Part shown: in pieces, positions 17,068 to 25,748 of the stretch
How the letters are laid out: each line of letters opens with the position of its first letter
Position numbering within the stretch: the stretch's first letter is position 1
Assembly (NCBI GenBank): GCA_001704765.1
Contig: MBFK01000061.1
Span: 62,001-126,000, forward strand
Reading direction: 5' to 3'
DNA from: Sinorhizobium shofinae
GTDB lineage: Bacteria; Pseudomonadota; Alphaproteobacteria; Rhizobiales; Rhizobiaceae
Length of the DNA: 64,000 nt
Notes under the pieces: generated by a model
What the model saw: only the letters and a program-made list of their open reading frames with translations
Databases searched by the model: none
Told to the model about the DNA's origin: nothing
Made by a program: the position numbers and the translations under genes

Positions 17068-17439
17068 ATGCGCGACCGACGCAATCCATCACTTGTTGCG
17101 CGCGCCAAACAGGCGCTCTTCGATCACGGCGGTCTCGAAGAGATTTTCCGTCACGCCCGCAACCTGGTGGTCGCGACGCTGGTCTCGGCGGCGGGAATCC
17201 ACGCCGTCGAAAATCCCGACCTCATCGAAGCCAAGGGACTGCTGAATATCTCGCTCGCTGGCTATATCGTCTTCGCGATCGGGATTGCGCTGTTCTTGAT
17301 GAACTTCGTTGACGGTCTCTACAGGCTATCGAAAGTCCGGCGGCATGTGGCACTCCAGCTTCTCGTCGCTGCCGTCTACGTCATCGTCACGATCCGCGTC
17401 GCCCAACTGATCCTGGCGCTGCGAATGTCGTTCTCGTAG
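17068..17439 (+). CDS. Small membrane protein of unknown function
   Basis: A protein of 123 residues. Three hydrophobic segments are visible: about 33-45 (weak), 60-80 (ISLAGYIVFAIGIALFLMNF) and 95-115 (LQLLVAAVYVIVTIRVAQLI). A basic loop (LYRLSKVRRH) lies between the last two and is likely cytoplasmic. I do not recognise a family. The gene lies between the B3/4 gene and prfC, with which it is convergent; the stops are 18 bases apart. Confidence 0.7.
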   Translation: MRDRRNPSLVARAKQALFDHGGLEEIFRHARNLVVATLVSAAGIHAVENPDLIEAKGLLNISLAGYIVFAIGIALFLMNFVDGLYRLSKVRRHVALQLLVAAVYVIVTIRVAQLILALRMSFS

Positions 17440-17457
17440 CGCCAGCCTCAAGGGCGG

Positions 17458-19041
17458 TCACGCCGCCTTGGCGACGTGATACTCCTTGATCGCCACCATC
17501 TTGATCGCCGGATAACGTTCCGCCTCGTAGCGTAGCGAGAAGCCATCCTGCGCCATGAAGACCGGGTCGCCGTCGAGGTCGCGCGCGATGTCGCCCCGGC
17601 GCGCCGTTATGAACTTGTCGAGTTCGGCCGGATTGTCGGCGGAGACCCACCGGCAGACGGAGAAGCGCGACATTTCGAAGGAGACAGGCAGGCCGTATTC
17701 CGCCTGCAGGCGCTCCTTCAAGACGTCGAGCTGCAGCGCGCCGACGACGCCGACGATTGCCGGCGCGCCATCGTCCGGCGAGAAGAGCTGCACGACGCCC
17801 TCTTCCGCCATCTGCTGCAGCGCCTCTTTCAGCTTCTTTGCCTTCATCGCGTCCTCGAGCCGGACGCGGCGGAGAATTTCCGGCGCGAAGTTCGGCACGC
17901 CCTGGAAGACGAGTGGCTCGCCCTCGGTCAGCGTATCGCCGATCCGAAGCGTGCCGTGGTTCGGAATGCCCACCACGTCGCCGGCAAAGGCGGTATCGGC
18001 AAGCTGGCGCTGCGAGGCGAAGAAGAATTGCGGCGCGGTCAGCCCCATCTGCTTGCCGGTGCGCGACAGCCGTGCCTTCATGCCGCGCTCGAGCTTGCCC
18101 GAGCAGACGCGGACGAAGGCGATGCGGTCGCGGTGGTTCGGGTCCATGTTGGCCTGGATCTTGAAGACGAAGGCGGTCATCCTGTCGTCGGTCGCCTCGA
18201 CGGTGCGGATGTCGGCGACCTGGGCGCGCGGCGGCGGCGCGAAGTCGCCGAGCGCATGGATCAGGTCACGCACACCGAAGTTCCGGAGCGCCGAACCGAA
18301 GAAGACCGGCGTCAGATGGCCTTCGAGGAAAGCCTTGCGGTCGAACGGCTTGCAGGCCTCGATCGCCAGCATCGTCTCCTCGATGAAGGCGTCGCGCTCG
18401 TTCTCCGGCAGGCGATGCGAGGCCATTTCCGGATCGTTGACCTTGGTCAGCCGCTCCTGCGTGTCGGCGCCGCGCACCTCGTTGGTGGCGAGATGATAGG
18501 TGCCGCAGAAGGTCTTCGAGCGGCCGATCGGCCAGGTGACCGGCGCGCAGTCGAGCGCCAGCTTGTGCTCGACCTCGTCGAGAATCTCGAAGGGATCGCG
18601 GCTCTCGCGGTCCATCTTGTTGACGAAGGTGATGATCGGAATGTCGCGCAGGCGGCAGACCTCGAAGAGCTTCAAGGTCCGCGGCTCGATACCCTTGGCG
18701 GCGTCGATCACCATGACGGCCGCATCCACCGCCGTCAGCGTGCGATAGGTGTCGTCGGCAAAGTCCTCGTGGCCGGGCGTGTCGAGCAGGTTGAAGACCG
18801 TGTCGTTGTATTCGAAGGTCATCACCGAGGTGACGACCGAGATGCCGCGCTCGCGCTCGATCTTCATCCAGTCGGAACGGGTCTGGATACGATCCTTCTT
18901 GGCCTTCACCTCGCCGGCGAGCTGGATCGCGCCGCCGAAGAGCAGCAGCTTTTCGGTGAGCGTCGTCTTACCGGCGTCCGGGTGCGAAATGATCGCAAAT
19001 GTGCGGCGGCGGGAGACCGCCTCGGCAATGCTTTCGGCCAT
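17458..19041 (-). CDS. prfC: Peptide chain release factor 3
   Basis: A protein of 527 residues, the usual size. The start is ATG 19041 (MAESIAEAVSRRRTFAI); a longer frame exists upstream but is not conserved in style. The GTPase domain has SHPDAGKTTL (P loop), DTPGHEDF (G3) and NKMDRE (G4), then the translation-factor beta barrel and the RF3-specific C-terminal domain. RF3 recycles RF1 and RF2 from the ribosome after peptide release, using GTP. It is convergent with the membrane protein and divergent from dut. Both starts share a gap of about 90 bases. Confidence 0.97.
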   Translation of the reverse strand: MAESIAEAVSRRRTFAIISHPDAGKTTLTEKLLLFGGAIQLAGEVKAKKDRIQTRSDWMKIERERGISVVTSVMTFEYNDTVFNLLDTPGHEDFADDTYRTLTAVDAAVMVIDAAKGIEPRTLKLFEVCRLRDIPIITFVNKMDRESRDPFEILDEVEHKLALDCAPVTWPIGRSKTFCGTYHLATNEVRGADTQERLTKVNDPEMASHRLPENERDAFIEETMLAIEACKPFDRKAFLEGHLTPVFFGSALRNFGVRDLIHALGDFAPPPRAQVADIRTVEATDDRMTAFVFKIQANMDPNHRDRIAFVRVCSGKLERGMKARLSRTGKQMGLTAPQFFFASQRQLADTAFAGDVVGIPNHGTLRIGDTLTEGEPLVFQGVPNFAPEILRRVRLEDAMKAKKLKEALQQMAEEGVVQLFSPDDGAPAIVGVVGALQLDVLKERLQAEYGLPVSFEMSRFSVCRWVSADNPAELDKFITARRGDIARDLDGDPVFMAQDGFSLRYEAERYPAIKMVAIKEYHVAKAA

Positions 19042-19133
19042 AATCTGAGTATCCTGTGAGTTGCGGCGTCCTTTACAGGCTCGGGCGGCAATATGCAATT
19101 GACTGCTGGGAGGCCGACCCTGCTTATGGCGGA

Positions 19134-19610
19134 ATGACCACGTACAATTCCGAAGACCGCCCCGCTCTCACCCTCATCCGCCTGCCGCATGCGCGGGATC
19201 TTGACCTGCCGACCTATGAGACGGCGGGCGCCGCGGGCATGGACCTGCGCGCCGCCGTCCCCGGCGATCAACCGATGACGGTCCGGCCGGGCGGCCGGGT
19301 ACTAGTGCCGACGGGGTTCATCTTCGAAATTCCCGCCGGCTATGAAGGCCAGGTCCGGCCGCGCTCCGGGCTTGCCTTCAAGCACGGCATCACCTGCCTC
19401 AACACGCCGGGCACCATCGACAGCGATTATCGCGGCGAAGTGAAGGTGCTGCTCGCAAACCTCGGCGAGCAGGATTTCATCGTCGAGCGCGGCATGCGCA
19501 TCGCCCAGATGGTGATCGCGCCGGTGACGCAGGTGGCGATCCGGGAGGCAGACGGCGCGACGACGACCGCCCGTGGGGCCGGCGGTTTCGGCTCGACCGG
19601 GTCCAAGTAG
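19134..19610 (+). CDS. dut: dUTP diphosphatase
   Basis: A protein of 158 residues from ATG 19134. All five trimeric dUTPase motifs are visible: [11 protein letters not shown] (motif 1), [11 protein letters not shown] (2), [13 protein letters not shown] (3), [10 protein letters not shown] (4) and the glycine-rich tail [10 protein letters not shown] (5), which closes over the substrate. The enzyme splits dUTP to dUMP and diphosphate, keeps uracil out of DNA and feeds thymidylate synthesis. In many alphaproteobacteria dut follows coaBC directly; here the two are about 16 kb apart. Its stop lies 9 bases from the stop of the convergent Lrp gene. Confidence 0.96.
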   Translation: MTTYNSEDRPALTLIRLPHARDLDLPTYETAGAAGMDLRAAVPGDQPMTVRPGGRVLVPTGFIFEIPAGYEGQVRPRSGLAFKHGITCLNTPGTIDSDYRGEVKVLLANLGEQDFIVERGMRIAQMVIAPVTQVAIREADGATTTARGAGGFGSTGSK

Positions 19611-19619
19611 GCCCAGGAC

Positions 19620-20054
19620 CTAAAGCGGCGGCAGGCGTCGCTTGACGGGCGTCGACTTGACGATCGAGGTGTTGGTCTGCGCCTTTTCGGCGATGCGATC
19701 GAGGATCGTGTCGAGCTCTCCCATGTCACGCACGAGCATCTTGGCGATAAAGCAATCATCGCCCGTAATCTTGTCGCATTCGACGATCTCCGGCGTCTCC
19801 TGGATCAGCCTTTCGACGATATGCAGCATGCCCGGCATGGGCCTGACGCGGACCACCGCCTGCAGCGGATAGCCGAGCCGCGCCGGGTTGACGGAGACGG
19901 TGAAGCCGTTGATCACGCCGCGCTCCTCAAGCTTGCGCAGCCTTTCGGCGACGCTCGGCGAGGAGAGTCCGGCTTCCAGCGCGAGTTCTTTCAGCGACAC
20001 GCGAGCATTCGCGGCGAGAATTTCAAGAATGCGACGGTCAAGCTCGTCCAGCAT
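19620..20054 (-). CDS. Lrp/AsnC-family transcriptional regulator
   Basis: A protein of 144 residues. ATG 20054 is favoured because gaggcttttg just upstream can serve as ribosome site. Residues 1-60 are the AsnC helix-turn-helix (LDELDRRILEILAANARVSL, then LSSPSVAERLRKLEERG). The rest is the RAM ligand-binding domain (VNPARLGYPLQAVVRVRP and ITGDDCFIAKMLV). Members bind amino acids as octamers. It diverges from an EamA exporter 133 bases away, which is a common regulator/exporter layout, so the exporter is the likely target. Confidence 0.92.
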   Translation of the reverse strand: MLDELDRRILEILAANARVSLKELALEAGLSSPSVAERLRKLEERGVINGFTVSVNPARLGYPLQAVVRVRPMPGMLHIVERLIQETPEIVECDKITGDDCFIAKMLVRDMGELDTILDRIAEKAQTNTSIVKSTPVKRRLPPL

Positions 20055-20187
20055 CAAAAGCCTCATAAGCACGATTGGCGATTTGCCTTTCACTATTAGG
20101 CATATTTGCACAATTTCCTTTTATTTTCCATAGCAGGCCGCCGCATGACTCATTATTCTCTTCACAGTCATATAAAGGAGCCATGCG

Positions 20188-21099
20188 ATGGACAGGGATT
20201 TGCGGCGCGGAAGCGCCGAGATGACGGCGGCAATGCTGATTTCGGGGACGATCGGCTGGTTCGTACTGATGTCGGGCCAGCCGGTGGCCGGCGTCGTTTT
20301 CTGGCGCTGTGTCTTCGGAGCCGTGACGCTCGCCATCCTTGCCGTGGCGCTCGGCCTCATCGATCTCAGGCAATTGCGGCCGAGGGTCGTCGCCCTCTCC
20401 GTGCTCGGCGGTGTGGCGATCGTCGTCAACTGGCTCCTGCTCTTCCAAGCCTATTCGCACGCCTCGATCTCGATAGCGACGATGGTCTACAACACGCAGC
20501 CCTTCATGCTGCTCGGTCTCGGGGCGCTTTTCCTCGGCGAGAAGATCACTCCCACCAAGCTCTTCTGGCTCTCGGTCTCCTTTATCGGCATGATGGCAAT
20601 TGTCGCCGCCAAGCCGGCGGGCGGCGCCGGAACTGGACACTATCTCGCGGGCATCGCCCTCTCGCTCGGCGCCGCCTTCTTCTACGCCATTGCGGCGATG
20701 GTCACCAAACTTCTCAAGGGTACGCCGCCGCAGCTCATCGCGCTGATCCAGGTCGTCACCGGCGCGGCGATGCTGGCCCCCTTCGCAATCTCTGCACCAC
20801 TGCCGCAAACCGCGTTCCAGTGGACGTTGCTAATCACCATCGGTGTCGTCCACACCGGCATCATGTACATCCTGCTCTATGGAGCGATCCAGCGGCTACC
20901 GACCCATGTGACGGGCGCGCTTTCCTTCATCTACCCGATCGCCGCGATCCTGGTCGATCGGATCGCCTTCGGGCACGAATTGCAACCGGTGCAGATTGCC
21001 GGATCGGCCGCGATCCTGCTGGCAGCGGCCGGTACCAATCTCGGCTGGACGCTTCGTTCTGTCCCGCTTATCAAACGCGTAGAACGGAGCGCTCCATGA
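20188..21099 (+). CDS. EamA/DMT-family transporter
   Basis: A protein of 303 residues with about ten transmembrane segments and two EamA repeats. First-repeat landmarks are ASISIATMVYNTQPFMLLG and LGALFLGEKI. Second-repeat landmarks are RLPTHVTGALSFIYPIAAIL and a final LRSVPLIKR cytoplasmic tail. It has a good ribosome site (aaaggag) before ATG 20188. The family exports amino acids or related metabolites. It diverges from an Lrp regulator and overlaps the next gene by four bases (ATGA), so the EamA and NIPSNAP proteins are probably made together. Confidence 0.9.
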   Translation: MDRDLRRGSAEMTAAMLISGTIGWFVLMSGQPVAGVVFWRCVFGAVTLAILAVALGLIDLRQLRPRVVALSVLGGVAIVVNWLLLFQAYSHASISIATMVYNTQPFMLLGLGALFLGEKITPTKLFWLSVSFIGMMAIVAAKPAGGAGTGHYLAGIALSLGAAFFYAIAAMVTKLLKGTPPQLIALIQVVTGAAMLAPFAISAPLPQTAFQWTLLITIGVVHTGIMYILLYGAIQRLPTHVTGALSFIYPIAAILVDRIAFGHELQPVQIAGSAAILLAAAGTNLGWTLRSVPLIKRVERSAP

Positions 21100-21401
21100 T
21101 CACCTGCTATCTGAAATACGTCATCGACCCCTATAAGCTCGCAGAATTCGAGCATTATGCGAGGCTCTGGATTCCGCTGGTGAACCGGCTCGGTGGCACG
21201 CATCATGGCTATTTCATGCCGCATGAGGGCGCCAACAACATCGCGCTCGCGCTCTTCAGCTTTCCCTCGCTCGCTACTTACGAAACCTATCGCAAGAAGA
21301 TGGCCGCCGATCCCGAATGCCGGGCGGCCTTCGCCTATGCCGATGAGACGCGCTGCATCATCAGCTACGAGCGCAGCTTCATGCGCCCCCTCTTCGGGTA
21401 A
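21096..21401 (+). CDS. NIPSNAP-family protein
   Basis: A protein of 101 residues. It starts at ATG 21096, which overlaps the EamA stop (ATGA). It has the ferredoxin-like dimeric alpha-beta barrel of NIPSNAP: MITCYLKYVIDPYKLAEFEH at the start, WIPLVNRLGGTHHGYFMPHE in the middle and FPSLATYETYRKKM near the end. Bacterial members are poorly characterised. The tight coupling to a putative exporter is noteworthy, although a functional link is unproven. Confidence 0.85.
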   Translation: MITCYLKYVIDPYKLAEFEHYARLWIPLVNRLGGTHHGYFMPHEGANNIALALFSFPSLATYETYRKKMAADPECRAAFAYADETRCIISYERSFMRPLFG

Positions 21402-21421
21402 GCCTTGTTCGACTAAGGCTT
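21400..21421. terminator. Weak bidirectional terminator between convergent genes
   Basis: Arms aagcctt (21400-21406) and aaggctt (21415-21421) with an 8-base loop form a 7-bp hairpin. It overlaps the stop of the NIPSNAP gene and reaches to within two bases of the LysE stop. There is no long T run on either side. Confidence 0.4.
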
Positions 21422-21422
21422 C

Positions 21423-22055
21423 TTATCGGCGAGCCTCGACGGCCATGCTGACCGCAAGGTTCGCGAGCGCCGTGCTCATCATCCAGCGCTGCACCTGCAT
21501 GAAGAGGGGACGGCCGGCCAGGAAGGCGGCGATCGACCCGGCCGTCAGCGCGATCAGCGCATTGACGGTGACGCTGATAATGATCTGCAGGCTGCCGAAG
21601 ACGAGCGACTGCAGGAGCACGCTTCCGGACTCCGGTCGGATAAACTGCGGCAATAGCGAAAGATAGAGCGCCGCCACTTTCGGATTGAGCAGGCTGGTGA
21701 CAAGCCCCATGATGAAGAGCTTACGGGGCCCATCCTTCGGCAGGTCTCGGACCTGAAACGGCGAGCGGCCGCCGGGCTTCACGGCCTGCCAGGCGAGGTA
21801 AAGGAGATAGAGGCCGCCCGCGAAACACAGCGCGTTATGGGCGAACGGGACCGCCAGCAGCAATGCGGTGATGCCGAGCGCGGCAAAGACCATATAGAAG
21901 ACGAAGCCGAGCGCCACGCCGCCGAGCGAGACGAGGCCGGCGGCTGGGCCCTGGCAGATCGAGCGGGAGATCAGATAAATCATGTTCGGCCCCGGCGTCA
22001 GCACCATGCCGAGGGCGATCAGGGCGAAGCCTATGAGGTTCTGAATTTCCGGCAC
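21423..22055 (-). CDS. LysE/RhtB-family amino acid exporter
   Basis: A protein of 210 residues with about six hydrophobic segments. The family signature is at the N terminus: ALGMVLTPGPNMIYLISRS (residues 14-32), followed by GLVSLGGVALGFVFYMVFAALG. A second landmark is NPKVAALYLSLLPQFI near 125, which is typical of the LysE fold. Members pump amino acids such as homoserine, threonine or lysine out of the cell. It is convergent with the NIPSNAP gene. A degraded second LysE-like gene lies just upstream on the other strand. Confidence 0.92.
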   Translation of the reverse strand: MPEIQNLIGFALIALGMVLTPGPNMIYLISRSICQGPAAGLVSLGGVALGFVFYMVFAALGITALLLAVPFAHNALCFAGGLYLLYLAWQAVKPGGRSPFQVRDLPKDGPRKLFIMGLVTSLLNPKVAALYLSLLPQFIRPESGSVLLQSLVFGSLQIIISVTVNALIALTAGSIAAFLAGRPLFMQVQRWMMSTALANLAVSMAVEARR

Positions 22056-22131
22056 GATGCACCCCTTCCGCAGTTTTCCGGAAGGTGTACGGCTCCCCGG
22101 CTCTGGGCAACGGCGTTCTTGTCACTGGATC

Positions 22132-22686
22132 AATTTTTTCGCGAGAACAACGGCGATCGTTGCACTGGGCGCTCGGGTCGGGCTTTCGCGAAACCTTCTC
22201 GGCCTGATTCTCGGCGACATGGTCTATCTGACCGCCGTCGTGCTCGGGCTTGCCTTCGTCGCCCAGACCTTCGCGACGGCCTTTCTCCTCGTGAAGATCG
22301 CCGGCGCACTGTATCTCGGCTATATCGCCTGGAAGCTCTGGACCGCCGGCCTCTAGTCGCAGAATATCGAGGCCCGGAGATCGACAAGTGCGGTGCTGTC
22401 CTTCCTCTCGGGCCTGACGGTCACGCTCGGCAATCCGAAGACGATGCTCTTCTGTGTGGCACTGGTTCCGACACTGATCGACGTCGCCTCGATCGGGGTC
22501 AGGGACTATGCCTTGCTGCTCATCGCGACCTTCCTCGTCCTTCTTGTCGTGCTGCTGCCCTATATGCTGCTTGCGGCCCGGGCTTGTTCGCTTCTGAAGT
22601 AACCAAAGGCGCTCAAGACCCCGAACCGAGCCGCGGCTGGCATCCTCGCCGGAACGGCGGCTTACATTGCGACACGCGTGACCTGA
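22132..22686 (+). pseudogene. Degraded LysE/RhtB-family exporter
   Basis: The homology begins without a start codon near FFARTTAIVALGARVG, so the conserved TPGP region and the first helix are missing. An in-frame TAG (22354-22356) interrupts the reading after LWTAGL, and the same frame then continues (SQNIEARRSTSAVLSFLSG, with NPKTMLFCVALVPTL). A frameshift follows after ACSLLK (near 22600), and the family C terminus continues in another frame to TGA 22684-22686 (AAAGILAGTAAYIATRVT). Three separate lesions make a functional product very unlikely. It is not a close copy of the intact LysE gene beside it. Confidence 0.85.
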
Positions 22687-22822
22687 AAAAAGATCTCCCA
22701 ACCAGCGGTTTCACAATCTTTTTTTCTTCCGCTGCTCTGATCCGGGGCTTTCCCGCTCTGGCATAGCCCGCTCAATATTCCTATTCTCCTGACAACCATT
22801 TCAAAAATGTAGGGAGAAACCC

Positions 22823-23791
22823 ATGCCTGAAGCGCGCAAGCCCGGCCGCGGCCGCGTCTTTTCATCGATCACCGAAACGATCGGCGACACTCCCATCGTG
22901 CGGCTCGACAAGCTCGCCAGTGAAAAGGGCGTGAAGGCAAACCTGCTCGCCAAGCTGGAATTCTTCAACCCGATCGCCTCGGTCAAGGACCGCATTGGCG
23001 TTGCCATGGTCGAAGCGCTCGAAGCGCAGGAGAAGATCGTGCCCGGCCGCACGACGCTAGTCGAACCGACCTCCGGCAATACGGGGATTGCGCTTGCCTT
23101 TGTGGCCGCCGCCAAGGGCTACAGGCTGATCCTCACCATGCCGGAGACGATGTCCGTCGAGCGACGCAAGATGCTGACGCTGCTCGGCGCCGAACTGGTG
23201 CTGACGGAAGGGGCGAAGGGCATGAAGGGCGCAATCGCCAAGGCGCAGGAACTGGTCGAGACGCTGCCCGACGCGATCATTCCGCAGCAGTTCGAAAATC
23301 CCGCCAATCCGGAGATCCACCGCAGGACAACGGCCGAAGAAATCTGGAACGACACCGAGGGCAACGTCGATATCCTAGTTTCAGGTATCGGTACAGGCGG
23401 GACGATCACCGGTGCCGGCCAGGTGCTGAAGGCCCGCAAACCCTCGGTCAAGGTGATCGCCGTCGAGCCGGAGGAGTCTCCGGTTCTCTCCGGCGGCCCG
23501 CCTGGGCCGCATAAGATCCAGGGGATCGGTGCCGGTTTCGCGCCACCGATCCTCGACACGACGATCTATGACGAGGTAATCACCGTGAACTCCGCCGAGG
23601 CGGTCGAGGCGGCGCGACTCGTCGCGAAGCTCGAAGGCGTGCCGGTCGGCATTTCCTCCGGTGCGGCGCTCCAGGCTGCAATCGAAGTCGGCCAGCGCGA
23701 AGAAAACGCCGGCAAGACCATCGTCGTGATCATCCCGTCCTTTGCAGAACGCTATCTCTCGACGGTGCTTTTCGAGGGGCTTGGCGCGTAA
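22823..23791 (+). CDS. cysK: Cysteine synthase A
   Basis: A protein of 322 residues. The PLP lysine is in [11 protein letters not shown] (Lys55), and the substrate loop PTSGNTG lies at 82-88. The phosphate-binding loop [10 protein letters not shown] is near residue 190. It makes cysteine from O-acetylserine and sulfide in the cytoplasm. The gene stands alone, with a good terminator behind it. The gap before it (22687-22822) holds an inverted repeat, aaaaaagat and atctttttt, that may end transcription from either side. The ribosome site is gggag. Confidence 0.95.
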   Translation: MPEARKPGRGRVFSSITETIGDTPIVRLDKLASEKGVKANLLAKLEFFNPIASVKDRIGVAMVEALEAQEKIVPGRTTLVEPTSGNTGIALAFVAAAKGYRLILTMPETMSVERRKMLTLLGAELVLTEGAKGMKGAIAKAQELVETLPDAIIPQQFENPANPEIHRRTTAEEIWNDTEGNVDILVSGIGTGGTITGAGQVLKARKPSVKVIAVEPEESPVLSGGPPGPHKIQGIGAGFAPPILDTTIYDEVITVNSAEAVEAARLVAKLEGVPVGISSGAALQAAIEVGQREENAGKTIVVIIPSFAERYLSTVLFEGLGA

Positions 23792-23851
23792 CGAGCAGTT
23801 CTCGTGGTGGCGCCGCTCTTTCGATGTCCCGGCGCCGCGGCATTCAATATC

Positions 23852-23876
23852 AGGGGCGCTTTCTGGCGCCTCTTTT
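23852..23876 (+). terminator. Intrinsic terminator of cysK
   Basis: Arms aggggcgc (23852-23859) and gcgcctct (23866-23873) form an 8-bp stem with one G-T pair around a short loop. They are followed by a T run (tttttc). It lies 60 bases behind the cysK stop. Confidence 0.75.
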
Positions 23877-23911
23877 TCATCCTTTGTCGGTGGCGACCCC
23901 TGCCGCGGCGC

Positions 23912-24399
23912 TCATCCGGTGAAGGCCGCGAGGTTTGCGAGCGTCGAACTGAGGCCGGCCACATGATCCTCCTGCGCGATTCCATGGGGCACATTCTCGC
24001 AGACGACCCGCACCGAAGTTCCCCCCGGGACTGGAGCAAGCGTCCAGGCAATGGTCATCGTGCCGGCAAAGGCGGGGTCGTCGGACTCGAACTTCACCTG
24101 CTGCACGACACGCTTGTGGGGGGGATCAGTTCAACGAAGCTGCCCTCGACGAGATCGGCATGCTCGCTGGTCTTGCCCGGTGTCCGATGGTCGGGCGCAT
24201 CATGAATAAGCGCCACGCAATAGGCACCGCCTTCGCGCGGATCGAATCGATGGATCTGCGCTCGCATGCCGGCGGGCGGCAGCCAAACGGCCACGGCCCT
24301 GGGATCGAGAAGCGCCCGATAGACGGTTTGCGGCGAGGCTTTCACGATCCGCGATGCACAGTCCGTTCTTCCCTGGTCCGGTTGCTTTTCCATGGCCAC
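23912..24399 (-). pseudogene. SRPBCC/AHSA1-family protein with a frameshift
   Basis: Two overlapping frames together give one protein of about 160 residues. The N-terminal part starts at ATG 24399 and reads SRIVKASPQTVYRALLDPRA, then FDPREGGAYCVALIHD. It runs to SFVELIPP. The C-terminal part continues in another frame with QQVKFESDDPAFAGTMTIAW and ends at 23912. The switch falls at a run of seven G (24118-24124); eight would restore the frame. It may be a true frameshift, a slippery contingency tract or a sequencing error. Members bind hydrophobic ligands or act as cochaperones; the role here is unknown. Confidence 0.8.
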
Positions 24400-24453
24400 C
24401 TCCCCAAGAGCGGGATGAGAAAGTCTATGCGCTTGTCCGTCCCGCTCGAAACT

Positions 24454-24555
24454 CTACAGCGCGGTGCGTTAGACGCACAAAGGTTGTTGTAGCGCTCTCA
24501 ATTGCTGCATGTTTTTATCCTTAAATCAGCTCCGATTTAAGGAAACATGCAGTAG
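24454..24555 (+). repeat. Two-hairpin intergenic repeat, copy 2
   Basis: A 102-bp copy. The first hairpin is shortened (gtgcgt-tag-acgcac inside). The second pairs ctgcatgttt with aaacatgcag around taaatcagctccgattta. The comM remnant, read on the minus strand, ends inside this copy: its last codons and its stop (TAA at 24537-24539) come from the repeat. The element therefore entered or replaced the original comM 3' end. Confidence 0.85.
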
Positions 24556-25748
24556 AAACGGAACGCCGCCGCCGGCAGGCGCTCGCCGGCGATCCGATAG
24601 GAGATCGCTTCGGCAAGATGGATGCGGTCGACCGTTGGCGCCTCGTCGAGTTCGGCAAGCGTGCGGGCCACCTTCAAGACGCGGTGGTAGCCGCGCGCGG
24701 AGAACTTGAGCTTTTCGGCCGCGTCTCGCAGGAGTTGGAGGCCGGCGGCGTCCAGCTCGGCAATCTTCTCGATCATCGCCGTCGCGCAGCGCGCATTGCT
24801 CGTCAACTCCGGGTGGCCGAGTGAAGCGATCCGTCTGCAGTTCGCGGGCGCGGGCGACGCGGCGGGCGACGGCGGCGCTCGCCTCGGCCGTGCCGGGTCG
24901 GATCAGATCGGCGGCGCTGACAGCGGGCACGTCGATGCGTATATCCAGGCGATCCATCAAGGGGCCGGAAATCCGCGACTGGTAATCGGCCATGCAGCGC
25001 GGGCCGCCGCCGGATAGCTGACGCGGTGGTTGGCGCGCGCGATGATGCACTCGGCGGTTTCGAGCGGCTGGCGCAGCGCATCGAGTACCTGCGGCGCAAA
25101 TTCCGGAAACTTGTCGAGAAACAGCACGCCATTATGGGCGAGCGACGCCTCGCCCGACTTTGCCCTGAGGCCGCCGCCGATCAGCGCCCGCCATGGTAGC
25201 CGAGTGGTGCGGCGCGCGGAACGGCCGGCGGTCGGAGAGCTTGCCGCCCGGCAATTGCCCGGCGATCGAATGGATCATCGAGACCTCGAGCAATTCGGAC
25301 GGAGAGAGCGGCGGCAGAATGGAGGGCAGCCGCGCCGCGAGCATCGACTTGCCGGATCCTGGCGGTCCCCCGCGACCTCCAGCGCCCGCTTGGCGCTTTC
25401 CTGGCCCTTGATGTCGGCGAGATCGGAAAGATTGGCGGCGGCGGCGCGGATTGCGGGCTCGGGACGGGAGAGTACTTGCGTGCCGCGGCAATGATTGGCG
25501 ATGGTGATCAGGCTGCGCGACGCGAGGATGTCGATTTCCGACCGGGCCCAGGCGGCTTTCCGCACCGCTTTCGGCCGGGCAGATCAGGCCCTTGCCGAGC
25601 GCATTGGCGCCCATCGCCGCCGGCAGCGCGCCGGCGACCGGCGCGATCGTGCCGTCGAGATTGAGCTCGCCGATGACGACATAGCCCAGAGCGCGTCAGC
25701 AGGTATGGCGCCGAGCGCCGCCATCAGGCCAAGCGCGAACCGGCATGA
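24537..25748 (-). pseudogene. comM: Degraded comM (YifB family, Mg-chelatase-like AAA+ ATPase)
   Basis: Pieces in at least four frames line up with ComM. In order: ALGLMAALGAIPAD (from about 25735), ANALGKGLICPAESGAE, LADIKGQESAKRALEV, GPPGSGKSMLAARLPSILPP (Walker A), [32 protein letters not shown] and FSARGYHRVLKVARTLAELD. The first ninety or so residues are missing; the homology starts directly at the gshB stop. About 25 codons around the zinc-binding MNPCRCG region are also lost, between SYPA and GPRCMADYQ. The intact protein is a helicase-like factor for natural transformation. The end is formed by repeat copy 2. Confidence 0.9.

Noticed and set aside
24537-25748. comM as a functional gene with sequencing errors only
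   Set aside because: Besides frame changes, the N-terminal quarter is absent and about 25 codons of a conserved region are deleted; these are not explained by base-calling errors.
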